Source: an uncultured Olsenella sp.
GTDB lineage: Bacteria; Actinomycetota; Coriobacteriia; Coriobacteriales; Atopobiaceae
Direction of reading: 5' to 3'
DNA length: 55,309 nt
Assembly (NCBI GenBank): GCA_900540955.1
Contig: UQIF01000012.1
Span: 1-55,309 of the forward strand
Under the pieces are notes generated by a model that made no database searches, was not told the origin of the DNA, and saw only the letters and a list, made by a program, of their open reading frames with translations. This document shows, piece after piece, positions 33,097 through 41,383 of the stretch. How positions within the stretch are numbered: position 1 is the stretch's first letter; every line of letters begins with the position of its first letter. Made by a program: the position numbers and the translations under genes.

Positions 33097-34449
33097 ATGA
33101 TTCTCGTCGGCAACGGGCGCGTCATCACGCGCGATGCGGCAAACCCCTACATCGAGGACGGCGCGGTCCTTATCGAGGGCGACTCCATCGTCGCCGTCGG
33201 CAAGGAGTCCGAGCTGCGCGCCCGCGCGGTCGGCGCCTCCTTCGTCGACGCCCACGGCGGCGTCATCATGCCGGGCCTCGTCAACTGCCACACCCACATC
33301 TACTCCGGCCTTGCCCGCGGCCTGTCCATCAAGGGCTGCAACCCCACCAACTTCCTCGAGAACCTCGAGCAGCAGTGGTGGAAGATCGACGACAACCTCA
33401 CCCTTGACGGCACCCGCGCCTCCGCCTACGCCACGATCCTCGACTCGCTGCGCGACGGCGTGACCACGATCTTCGACCACCACGCGAGCTTCTGCGAGAT
33501 CCCCGGCTCGCTTTTTGCCATCAAGGACGTCGCCGAGGAGCTCGGCATCCGCTCCTGCCTGTGCTACGAGACCTCCGATCGCCGCGGCCCCCAGAAGCGC
33601 GACCAGTCCATCAAGGAGAACGCCGAGTTCGCTCGCTGGGCGGCCGACGCCCGCAAGGACGGCAACCACATGGTCGCCGCCATGTTCGGCGGCCACGCCA
33701 CCTTCACCCTCTCCGACGAGACGATGGACATGATGGCCGAGGCCAACAACGGCCTCACCGGCTTCCACATCCACGTCTGCGAGGGCATGAACGACGTTTG
33801 GGACTCCCGCCGAAACCGCGGCGGCATCAGCCCGATCGAGCGCCTGCTCCAGCACAACCTGCTCGGGCCCGACACCATGCTCGGCCACTGCATCCACGTG
33901 ACCCCCGCCGAGATGGACATGATCCGCGAGTCCGGCACCTGGCTCGTCAACAACCCCGAGTCCAACATGGGCAACGCCGTTGGCTGCGCGCCCGTCCTCG
34001 AGTTCTTCCGCCGCGGCATCCCCGTGTGCATGGGCACCGACGCCTACACCCACGACATGCTCGAGAGCCTCAAGGTCTTCCTCATCATCCAGCGCCACAA
34101 CGCCGCCATGCCCAACGTCGGCTGGTGCGAGGACATGGACATGCTCTTCAAGAACAACCCGGCCATGGCCACCAAGTACTTCGGCCGCGAGATCGGCAAG
34201 CTCGCCCCGGGCGCCGCTGCCGATGTCATCGTCATGGACTACAACCCGTTCACGCCCTTCTCGGACGAGAACATCGACGGCCACATGCTCTTCGGCATGA
34301 TGGGCAAGAACTGCCGCACCACCATCGTCAACGGCAAGGTCCTCTACAAGGACCGCGAGTTCGTCGCCTTCGATGAGGAGAAGATCAACGCGTGGACCAT
34401 GGGCGAGGCAAAGAAGCTCTGGGGCACGCTGAACGAGCGCGAGTACTAA
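33097..34449 (+). CDS. ssnA: SsnA family amidohydrolase
   Basis: This putative aminohydrolase of the guanine deaminase/chlorohydrolase family is linked to anaerobic purine catabolism. The proposed step is hydrolysis of a reduced or dehydroxylated purine ring. The 450-residue protein has metal ligands His65 and His67 (NCHTHIYSG), His226 (GFHIHV), His264/His267 (GHCIHVTP) and Asp315 (MGTDAYTH). The ATG follows GGAGAGGAGAC. The order permease-ssnA-ygfK-ferredoxin-xdhD resembles the E. coli ygfK-ssnA-ygfM-xdhD-xanQ group. The exact substrate is inferred from the pathway and not shown by sequence alone. Confidence 0.92.
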   Translation: MILVGNGRVITRDAANPYIEDGAVLIEGDSIVAVGKESELRARAVGASFVDAHGGVIMPGLVNCHTHIYSGLARGLSIKGCNPTNFLENLEQQWWKIDDNLTLDGTRASAYATILDSLRDGVTTIFDHHASFCEIPGSLFAIKDVAEELGIRSCLCYETSDRRGPQKRDQSIKENAEFARWAADARKDGNHMVAAMFGGHATFTLSDETMDMMAEANNGLTGFHIHVCEGMNDVWDSRRNRGGISPIERLLQHNLLGPDTMLGHCIHVTPAEMDMIRESGTWLVNNPESNMGNAVGCAPVLEFFRRGIPVCMGTDAYTHDMLESLKVFLIIQRHNAAMPNVGWCEDMDMLFKNNPAMATKYFGREIGKLAPGAAADVIVMDYNPFTPFSDENIDGHMLFGMMGKNCRTTIVNGKVLYKDREFVAFDEEKINAWTMGEAKKLWGTLNEREY

Positions 34450-34596
34450 GAATCGCAAACCGTCTACCCGCCGGCGGCCGAGGTCTTCGGTCGTCGGCAT
34501 CGCGGCCTCCGCGGGGCCGCAGTCGCCGTGTCTAGGGGACGCGGCACTAAACCCGCCCTTCCGCGCGGTCTCGGAGGGGCAAGGAGAGGAGCTCGT

Positions 34597-37500
34597 ATGA
34601 GCGACATCATGAGGCCGATCCCGTTCGCGCAGCTTATGGACTGGATCCTCACCGAGCACGCCGAGAAGAACAGCATCTTCGGCGTCCGCAAGATCGTGAA
34701 GCACGAGGGCGACGCCGACCCGATCTTCGCCGAGAAGATCGAGACCCCGTTCGGCCCCGCCGCCGGCCCCAACAGCCAGCTCGCCCAGAACATCGTCGCC
34801 TCCTACGTGGCCGGCGCGCGTTTCTTCGAGCTCAAGACCGTCCAGATCATGGACGGCGAGGAGCTGTCGAAGTGCGTCGCCAAGCCCTGTATCGTGGCTG
34901 AGGACGAGTGCTACAACTGCGAGTGGTCCACGGAGCTCACCGTCCCGCAGGCCATGAGCGAGTACATCAAGGCCTGGTGGGCCTGCAAGCTGCTCGCCCG
35001 CGAGCTCGGTCTGGGCGACCCGGACGGCTTCGTCTTCAACATGTCGGTCGGCTACGACCTCGAGGGCATCAAGAGCCCGAAGGTCGACGCCTACATCGAG
35101 GGCATGAAGGACGCCTCCGGCACCGACGTGTGGGCCGAGTGCCTCGAGTGGGCCCGCGCCAACGTCGAGCGCTTCGCCAACGTCGACGCCGCCTTCGTCG
35201 AGTCCGTGAGCCCGCGCGTCTCGTCGTCCGTGACCGAGTCCACGCTCCACGGCTGCCCGCCCGACGAGATCGAGCGCATCGCCACCTACCTCATCACCGA
35301 GAAGGGCCTGAACACCTACATCAAGTGCAACCCGACCCTGCTCGGCTACGACTACGCCCGCGAACGCCTTGACGGCCTCGGATTCGACTACATCGCCTTC
35401 GACGACAAGCACTTCCGCGAGGACCTTCAGTGGGCCGACGCCGTGCCGATGTTCGAGCGCCTGATCAAGCTCACCTCTGAGCGCGGCCTCTCGTTCGGCG
35501 TCAAGCTCACCAACACCTTCCCCGTCGACGTCACCCGCAAGGAGCTCCCGAGCGAAGAGATGTACATGAGCGGCCGCTCGCTGTTCCCGCTCACCATCCA
35601 CCTTGCCCGCCGCATCTCCGAGCAGTTCGACGGCAAGCTGCGCATCTCCTACTCCGGCGGCGCCGACGCCCAGAACATCCGCGACCTCTACGGCGCGGGC
35701 ATCTGGCCGATCACTATGGCCACCACCGTCCTGAAGCCCGGCGGCTACGAGCGCTTCAGCCAGATCGCCGGCGTGCTCAAGGGCGCCGCGCGCAAGGACG
35801 ACGTCGACGTCGCCGCCGTCGCCGCCCTCGACGACGCCGTGGCCGAGGCCCCCAAATACAAGAAGCCCGTCAAGCCCGTGCCCTCGCACAAGCTCGACTG
35901 GCCGCTGCCCCTGACCAGCTGCTTCACCTCGCCCTGCCGCAACGGCTGCCCCATCGAGCAGGACATCCCTGCCTACCTCGCCGCAGTCGACGAGGGCCGT
36001 CTGGATGACGCCCTGGCCATCATCGCCGAGCGCAACGCCCTGCCCTTCATCACCGGCAACCTCTGCCCGCACCCGTGCGGCACCAAGTGCATGCGCGCGT
36101 TCTACGAGCCCGAGGGCGCGTCCATCCGCGCGAGCAAGCTCACGGCCGCCCGCGGCGGCATCGATGCCCTTCTTGCCGCCATCAAGAAGGACGGCGCGAA
36201 GGCTGTGGACGGCGCCGCCGGCCACAAGGTCGCCGTCATCGGCGGCGGCCCCGCCGGCCTTGCCTGCGCGTTCTTCCTGTCCCGCGCCGGCGCCGACGTC
36301 ACGATCTACGAGCGCAAGGACACCCTGGGCGGCGTCGCCCGCCACATCATCCCGGCGTTCCGCATCTCCGACGAGGACATCGACCGCGACGTCGAGCTTT
36401 GCCTCGCCTACGGCGCCAAGGCCCAGACCGGCGTCGAGGCCAAGTCCGTGTCCGAGCTCAAGGCCGAGGGCTACACCGACGTCGTCGTCGCCTGTGGCGC
36501 CTGGGCGCCCGGTCACGTCGGCCTGGAGTACGGCGACGAGATCGACGTCCTCGAGTTCCTCGGCGCCGCAAAGAGGGGAGAGGACCTCTCCGCTCTCGGC
36601 ACCGACGTCGTGATCGTGGGCGCCGGCAACACCGCCATGGACGCCGCCCGCGTCGCCAAGCGCCTGCCGGGCGTCGAGAACGTCCGCATCGTCTACCGCC
36701 GCACCAAGCGCTACATGCCCGCCGACGAGGAGGAGCTGGCCGAGGCGCTCGCCGAGGGCGTCGAGCTCTGTGAGCTTCTTGCCCCCAAGGGTGTCCGCGA
36801 CGGCATCCTGGCCTGCGACAAGATGGTCCTGGGCGAGTCCGACGAGTCCGGCCGCCGCAGCCCCGTGGCCACCGGCGAGACCGTCGAGGTTCCCGCCACC
36901 GCCGTCATCTGCGCGGTCGGCGAGCACATCGAGGGCGAGCTCTACGAGGGCGCCGGCGTCGAGGTAGACCGCCGCGGCCGTCCCGCCGGCTGCGCCACCG
37001 GCGTCGAGGGCGTCTGGGCCGCCGGCGACTGCCGCCGCGGTCCCGCGCGCTTCGTCGACGCGATCGCCGACGCGCAGGAGGTAGCCAAGGCGATGCTCGG
37101 CGTCGACTTCTCGGCCTACGCCGCCGCCAACGTCCGCACCGGTCACGAGGACGTCTGCTACGGCCGCAAGGGCGATCTGCGCCTCGGCTGCGCCTCCTGC
37201 TCCAAGGACTCCGGCTGCCTCGGCTGCGCCACCGTCTGCGAGGCCTGCTGCGACGTCTGCCCGAACCGCGCCAACGTCTCCATCGTGGTGCCGGGCCTCG
37301 TCCAGCACCAGGTCGTCCACGTCGACGGCATGTGCAACGAGTGCGGCAACTGCGCCGTGTTCTGCCCGTGGAGCGGACGTCCCTTCAAGGACAAGCTCAC
37401 CCTCTTCTGGAGCGCCGAGGACATGGGCAACTCCGAGAACCAGGGCTTCCTGCCCCAGGCCGACGGCACCTTCCTTGTTCGCCTGGAGGGCAAGACCGCC

Positions 37501-37599
37501 GCGTTCGACGTCGACGACGCCGCCTGCGGCCTGCCCGAGGAGGTGCGCCTGACCATCAAGGCCGTGCGCGACTCCTACGGGTACCTGCTCGCCAAGTAG
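34597..37599 (+). CDS. ygfK: YgfK-type Fe-S flavoprotein (historically 'selenate reductase subunit')
   Basis: This 1000-residue cytoplasmic flavoenzyme is thought to act as a reductase in purine-ring breakdown; the older selenate reductase name comes from E. coli genetics. The N-terminal 420 residues resemble a dihydroorotate-dehydrogenase-type barrel (PFGPAAGPNSQLAQNI near 48, SYSGGADAQNIRDLYGAG near 350). A GltD-like Fe-S region follows (CRNGCPIEQD, CPHPCGTKCMR), then an FAD site near 548 (GGGPAGLACAF) and an NAD(P) site near 675 (GAGNTAMDAARVA). Cysteine-rich Fe-S motifs end the protein (CLGCATVCEACCDVCP, CNECGNCAVFCP). The parts resemble dihydropyrimidine dehydrogenase in a different order. 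The ATG at 34597 follows AAGGAGAGGAG. Confidence 0.9.
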   Translation: MSDIMRPIPFAQLMDWILTEHAEKNSIFGVRKIVKHEGDADPIFAEKIETPFGPAAGPNSQLAQNIVASYVAGARFFELKTVQIMDGEELSKCVAKPCIVAEDECYNCEWSTELTVPQAMSEYIKAWWACKLLARELGLGDPDGFVFNMSVGYDLEGIKSPKVDAYIEGMKDASGTDVWAECLEWARANVERFANVDAAFVESVSPRVSSSVTESTLHGCPPDEIERIATYLITEKGLNTYIKCNPTLLGYDYARERLDGLGFDYIAFDDKHFREDLQWADAVPMFERLIKLTSERGLSFGVKLTNTFPVDVTRKELPSEEMYMSGRSLFPLTIHLARRISEQFDGKLRISYSGGADAQNIRDLYGAGIWPITMATTVLKPGGYERFSQIAGVLKGAARKDDVDVAAVAALDDAVAEAPKYKKPVKPVPSHKLDWPLPLTSCFTSPCRNGCPIEQDIPAYLAAVDEGRLDDALAIIAERNALPFITGNLCPHPCGTKCMRAFYEPEGASIRASKLTAARGGIDALLAAIKKDGAKAVDGAAGHKVAVIGGGPAGLACAFFLSRAGADVTIYERKDTLGGVARHIIPAFRISDEDIDRDVELCLAYGAKAQTGVEAKSVSELKAEGYTDVVVACGAWAPGHVGLEYGDEIDVLEFLGAAKRGEDLSALGTDVVIVGAGNTAMDAARVAKRLPGVENVRIVYRRTKRYMPADEEELAEALAEGVELCELLAPKGVRDGILACDKMVLGESDESGRRSPVATGETVEVPATAVICAVGEHIEGELYEGAGVEVDRRGRPAGCATGVEGVWAAGDCRRGPARFVDAIADAQEVAKAMLGVDFSAYAAANVRTGHEDVCYGRKGDLRLGCASCSKDSGCLGCATVCEACCDVCPNRANVSIVVPGLVQHQVVHVDGMCNECGNCAVFCPWSGRPFKDKLTLFWSAEDMGNSENQGFLPQADGTFLVRLEGKTAAFDVDDAACGLPEEVRLTIKAVRDSYGYLLAK

Positions 37600-37640
37600 C
37601 AATCACGGACTAGGGGATAATCCTTAGCCCGCGCCGATCG

Positions 37641-37677
37641 CCGGGCTTGCGGGGGACGAGGTTCCCCGCAAGCCCGG
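37641..37677 (+). terminator. Strong hairpin between ygfK and the ferredoxin gene
   Basis: A perfect 14-base stem (37641-37654 with 37664-37677) has no following T tract. It may protect or process the upstream RNA rather than terminate it. The next gene starts 54 bases later. Confidence 0.5.
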
Positions 37678-37731
37678 ATATCGCGCAAAATCGTTGTTCT
37701 GTATTCGGCTAACGGTTAGAAAGGACGTGCC

Positions 37732-38226
37732 GTGGCCACAGAGAATAAACCCAAGGCATCCCGCAAGCCCCGTCCCGTCGCAGTTGTCATGTGCAACGGC
37801 GGCTGCACGGGCGTCGGGTTCTGCGAGCAGGGCTGCGTCGGTTGCGGCGCCTGCGTCGCCTCTTGCCGCAAGGGCGCCATCGAGCTCGACGAGCGCGGCG
37901 TCGCCCACGTGAACGAGGAAGCCTGCATCGGCTGCGGCCTGTGCGTGCGCGCCTGCCCGCAAGACATCATCAAGCTCATCGAGAAGCGCTTCAACATCAC
38001 TTCTCGCTGCTCGAACACCGACGCCGGCCCCGTCGCGCGCAAGATGTGCGCCAGCAGCTGCATCGCCTGCGGCGCCTGCGAGCGCGCCTGCCCTGCCGGC
38101 GCCATCCACGTGGTCGAAAACCACGCTGTCATCGACTTCGAGAAGTGCATCGCGTGCGGCATGTGCGCCACCAAGTGCCCGCGCGGCGTGATCCGCGACG
38201 CCTTCGGCATCCTGGCCGAAAGCTAG
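37732..38226 (+). CDS. Polyferredoxin (multiple 4Fe-4S clusters)
   Basis: This 164-residue electron carrier has sixteen or more cysteines in ferredoxin spacing. They include CNGGCTGVGFC, CVGCGACVASC, CIGCGLCVRACP, CIACGACERACP and CIACGMCATKCP. The central part resembles RnfB and the E. coli YgfS neighbour of purine genes. The start is a GTG after AAAGGA. It lies between ygfK and the fused molybdenum hydroxylase and probably shuttles electrons between them. No membrane helix is seen, so it is soluble. Confidence 0.88.
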   Translation: MATENKPKASRKPRPVAVVMCNGGCTGVGFCEQGCVGCGACVASCRKGAIELDERGVAHVNEEACIGCGLCVRACPQDIIKLIEKRFNITSRCSNTDAGPVARKMCASSCIACGACERACPAGAIHVVENHAVIDFEKCIACGMCATKCPRGVIRDAFGILAES

Positions 38227-38245
38227 TAGGGGAGGAGACACAGCA

Positions 38246-41011
38246 ATGGCAGAGGAATACCGCCTCCTCATCAACGGCGAGGAGCACGTCACCAGCGAGA
38301 ACAAGTCCATCCTGCGCTACCTGCGCGACGACCTCCACCTCACGAGCGTGAAGGACGGCTGCTCCGAGGGCGCCTGCGGCACCTGCACCGTCATCGTCGA
38401 CGACCGCGCCGTCAAGTCCTGCGTCCTCACCACTAAGCTCGCGGTCGGCCACGCGATCACGACGATCGAGGGCCTGAGCGAGGATGAGCGCGAGGCGTTC
38501 GTCTACGCCTTCGGCACCGCCGGCGCCGTCCAGTGCGGCTTCTGCATCCCGGGCATGGTGCTCGCGGGCGCGGCGCTCATCCGCCGCTGCCCCGACCCGA
38601 CCTCCACGCAGATCGCCGAGGCCATCCGCGGCAACGTGTGCCGCTGCACGGGCTATAAGCGCATCATCGTCGGCATAAAAAAGGCCGCGGCCGTCCTGCG
38701 CGGCGAGGAGGCCATCGATCCCGCCATCGAGGCCGGCGAGAGCTACGGCGTCGGCGAGCAGATCTTCCGCACCGACGTCCGCGCGAAGGTCTTGGGCACC
38801 GGGCAGTACCCCGACGACCTCGACGAGCGCGAGTTCCCGGGGCTCACCGTCGCCTCGGCCGTCCGCTCCAAGTACCCGCGCGCCCGCGTCCTGTCCATCG
38901 ACGCCGAGAAAGCCCGCGCGCTTCCCGGCGTCGTGGGCGTCCTCACCGCCGCCGACGTGCCCGTCAACCAGGTGGGCCACCTCATCTACGACTGGGACGT
39001 CATGATCGCCGAGGGCGACATCACCCGCTGCGTCGGCGACGCCATCGCGCTTGTGGTCGCCAAGGACCGCAAGACCCTCGAGCGCGCGAAGAAGCTCGTC
39101 AAGGTCGAGTACGAGGAGCTTACGCCCGTCCGCAACATCGACGAGGCCGCCGCCCCCGACGCCCCGATCATCCACGAGTCGTTCAACGCCTTCGGCAACC
39201 ACGTGGTGCTCAAGAACAACATCTGCCAGCAGCGCCACGTCACCCGCGGCGATGCCAAGGCGGCCCTCGCCGCCTCGGCCTACACCGTCACCGACACCTT
39301 CGTCACGCCCTTCACCGAGCACGCCTTCCTGGAGCCCGAGTGCGCTGTGGCTGCCCCGTACAAGAATGGCGTGAAGGTCTGGTCCACCGACCAGGGCGCC
39401 TACGACACCCGCAAGGAGTGCGCGCACATGCTCGGCTGGGACGCCGAGCCCGAGCGCGTGGTCGTCCAGACCATGTTCGTCGGCGGCGGCTTCGGCGGCA
39501 AGGAGGACGTCTCGGTCCAGCACCTCGCGGCGCTCGCGGCCTACAAGCTCAACGTGCCCGTCAAGTGCTTCCTCACCCGCGAGGAGTCCCTCGCTTTCCA
39601 CCCCAAGCGCCACTACATGCGCGGCACCTTTACCCTGGGCTGCGACGAGTCCGGCCACTTCACCGGCATGGACTGCGAGATCAACTTCGACACGGGCGCC
39701 TATGCGAGCCTGTGCGGCCCGGTCCTCGAGCGCGCCTGCACGCACTCCGTCGGCCCCTACAAGTACCAGAACACCGACATCCGCGGCTACGGCTACTACA
39801 CGAACAACCCGCCGGCGGGCGCCTTCCGCGGCTTCGGCGTGTGCCAGTCCGAGTTCGCCCTCGAGTCGCTCATCGACGTGCTCGCCGAGAAGGTCGGCAT
39901 CGATCCCTGGCAGATCCGCTACATCAACGCCATCGAGCCCGGCGCCGTGCTGCCCAACGGCCAGGTCGCCGACTGCTCGACGGCGCTCAAGGAGACCCTC
40001 GAGGCCGTCAAGGACGCCTACTACGCCCACCCCGGCCGAGCCGGCATCGCCTGCGCCATGAAGAACGCCGGCGTCGGCGTCGGCCTGCCCGACAAGGGCC
40101 GCTGCAACATCCGTGTCGAGAACGGCGTGGCCGTCATCTACGCCGCCACCTCCGACATCGGTCAGGGCTGCAACACCGTCTTTACCCAGGACGTGGCCGA
40201 GGCCTGCGGCCTGCCGCGCCGCTGCATCGCCAACGGCGAGTGCTCGACCGAGAACGCGCCCGACTCCGGCACCACCTCCGGCTCCCGCCAGACGGTCGTC
40301 ACGGGCGAGGCCGTCCGCGGCGCCGCCTTCCTGCTGCGCGACGCCATGCTCGCCCACGAGCGCGGCGAAGAAGTGCCTGAGGGCCAGATTCGCGCCGGCG
40401 GCGACGGAAAGACCTTCCGCTTCGAGGACGGCCGCGAGTACACCGTGCCCGCCGAGGAGCTCACTCCGGGCCACGCCCGCGTGGCCTCGGACCCCGTCGC
40501 GGCTCTCGCCGCGCTCGAGGGGCGCGAGTTCTACTACGAGTACTTCGAGCCCACCGACAAGCTCGGCGCCGATGTGCCCAACGCAAAGAGCCACATCTGC
40601 TACGGCTTCGCCACGCACGTGTGCATCCTCGACGACGAGGGGCGCCCCGCCGAGTTCTACGCGGCGCACGACTCCGGCCGCGTGATCAACCCCATCGCCA
40701 TCCAGGGCCAGATCGAGGGCGGCGTGCTCATGGGCATGGGCTACGCGCTCACTGAGGACTTCCCGCTCAAGGATTGCGTGCCGCAGGCCAAGTACGGCGA
40801 GCTCGGCCTGTTCCGCGCCGACGCCATCCCCGAGATCCACGCCATCTATGTCGAGCGCGACGAGCAACTTCCCGTCGCCTACGGCGGCAAGGGCATCGGC
40901 GAGATCGCCACGATCCCGGCTGCCCCCGCGGTCCAGAACGCCTACCACGCCTTCGACGGCAAGCTCCGCCGCGAGCTGCCCATGCGCGACACGTTCTACA
41001 CCAGAAAGTAG
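38246..41011 (+). CDS. xdhD: Fused Fe-S/molybdenum hydroxylase, XdhD type
   Basis: This molybdopterin-dependent hydroxylase is of the xanthine dehydrogenase family, in which the 2Fe-2S and molybdenum parts are one 921-residue chain. The Fe-S domain (1-160) has CSEGACGTC near 39, CGFCIPG near 98 and CRCTGY near 132. The Mo domain (about 170-915) has the motif GGGFGGKEDV near 415, GAFRGFG near 527, DIGQGCN and the likely catalytic Glu886 (GKGIGEIA). There is no in-frame UGA, so any selenium would be a cofactor ligand as in labile-selenium enzymes. It starts 19 bases after the ferredoxin gene. The substrate is probably a purine. Confidence 0.92.
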   Translation: MAEEYRLLINGEEHVTSENKSILRYLRDDLHLTSVKDGCSEGACGTCTVIVDDRAVKSCVLTTKLAVGHAITTIEGLSEDEREAFVYAFGTAGAVQCGFCIPGMVLAGAALIRRCPDPTSTQIAEAIRGNVCRCTGYKRIIVGIKKAAAVLRGEEAIDPAIEAGESYGVGEQIFRTDVRAKVLGTGQYPDDLDEREFPGLTVASAVRSKYPRARVLSIDAEKARALPGVVGVLTAADVPVNQVGHLIYDWDVMIAEGDITRCVGDAIALVVAKDRKTLERAKKLVKVEYEELTPVRNIDEAAAPDAPIIHESFNAFGNHVVLKNNICQQRHVTRGDAKAALAASAYTVTDTFVTPFTEHAFLEPECAVAAPYKNGVKVWSTDQGAYDTRKECAHMLGWDAEPERVVVQTMFVGGGFGGKEDVSVQHLAALAAYKLNVPVKCFLTREESLAFHPKRHYMRGTFTLGCDESGHFTGMDCEINFDTGAYASLCGPVLERACTHSVGPYKYQNTDIRGYGYYTNNPPAGAFRGFGVCQSEFALESLIDVLAEKVGIDPWQIRYINAIEPGAVLPNGQVADCSTALKETLEAVKDAYYAHPGRAGIACAMKNAGVGVGLPDKGRCNIRVENGVAVIYAATSDIGQGCNTVFTQDVAEACGLPRRCIANGECSTENAPDSGTTSGSRQTVVTGEAVRGAAFLLRDAMLAHERGEEVPEGQIRAGGDGKTFRFEDGREYTVPAEELTPGHARVASDPVAALAALEGREFYYEYFEPTDKLGADVPNAKSHICYGFATHVCILDDEGRPAEFYAAHDSGRVINPIAIQGQIEGGVLMGMGYALTEDFPLKDCVPQAKYGELGLFRADAIPEIHAIYVERDEQLPVAYGGKGIGEIATIPAAPAVQNAYHAFDGKLRRELPMRDTFYTRK

Positions 41012-41024
41012 CCGCTTTTTGGAC

Positions 41025-41070
41025 AGGCCTGCGCGCCGCGCCTTGGGGCGCCGGCGCGCAGGCCTTTTTT
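41025..41070 (+). terminator. Rho-independent terminator after xdhD
   Basis: A perfect 14-base outer stem (41025-41038 with 41052-41065) with further inner pairing is followed by TTTTTT. It ends the ssnA-ygfK-ferredoxin-xdhD group. Confidence 0.9.
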
Positions 41071-41105
41071 GTGGAGCCCTACGTTAAATCGATTCGCGGG
41101 GACGT

Positions 41106-41191
41106 TATAATTTTTCAAGTGCAACGACCTGCGGTTTTTTGACCGCTTACCGTCCAAAATGACCACCCGCGGCGGGAACTAGCGCCGCGGG
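41106..41191 (+). promoter_or_regulatory. Promoter and hairpin-bearing long leader of the nucleoside ABC operon
   Basis: A -10 element TATAAT (41106-41111) would give a leader of about 265 bases before the transporter ATPase. The leader contains a 9-base stem (CCCGCGGCG 41166-41174 with 41183-41191) followed by CTTGATAATTTTAG, which resembles an attenuator. A weak version of the island operator, with right arm GTTTGCA, lies at 41230-41236. No gene is seen in 41012-41383. Confidence 0.45.
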
Positions 41192-41383
41192 CTTGATAAT
41201 TTTAGAATGATTTCCATGCAACACACGTCGTTTGCACCCCGCTCTACCAGCTAGTTCAAAAAATGAGTTAGTACGTCTGCAATTTTGGCTTTACGCGCTC
41301 GTCATGTTAGGAAACCAGGGCGTCACGTTATGTGATTACGCTTGGTCATACGCTCGCATGTCAAACGAGGAGAGGAGGATGAC

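Noticed and set aside
33094..37602. 1502-codon open frame on the minus strand opposite ssnA and ygfK
   Set aside because: It is antisense to two clear genes with conserved motifs. Strong G/C third-position bias creates long stop-free antisense frames, and its translation is low-complexity and rich in Val, Gly, Asp and His.
38129..40948. 939-codon minus-strand open frame opposite xdhD
   Set aside because: Same cause as above. The plus strand carries a complete molybdenum hydroxylase with all motifs.
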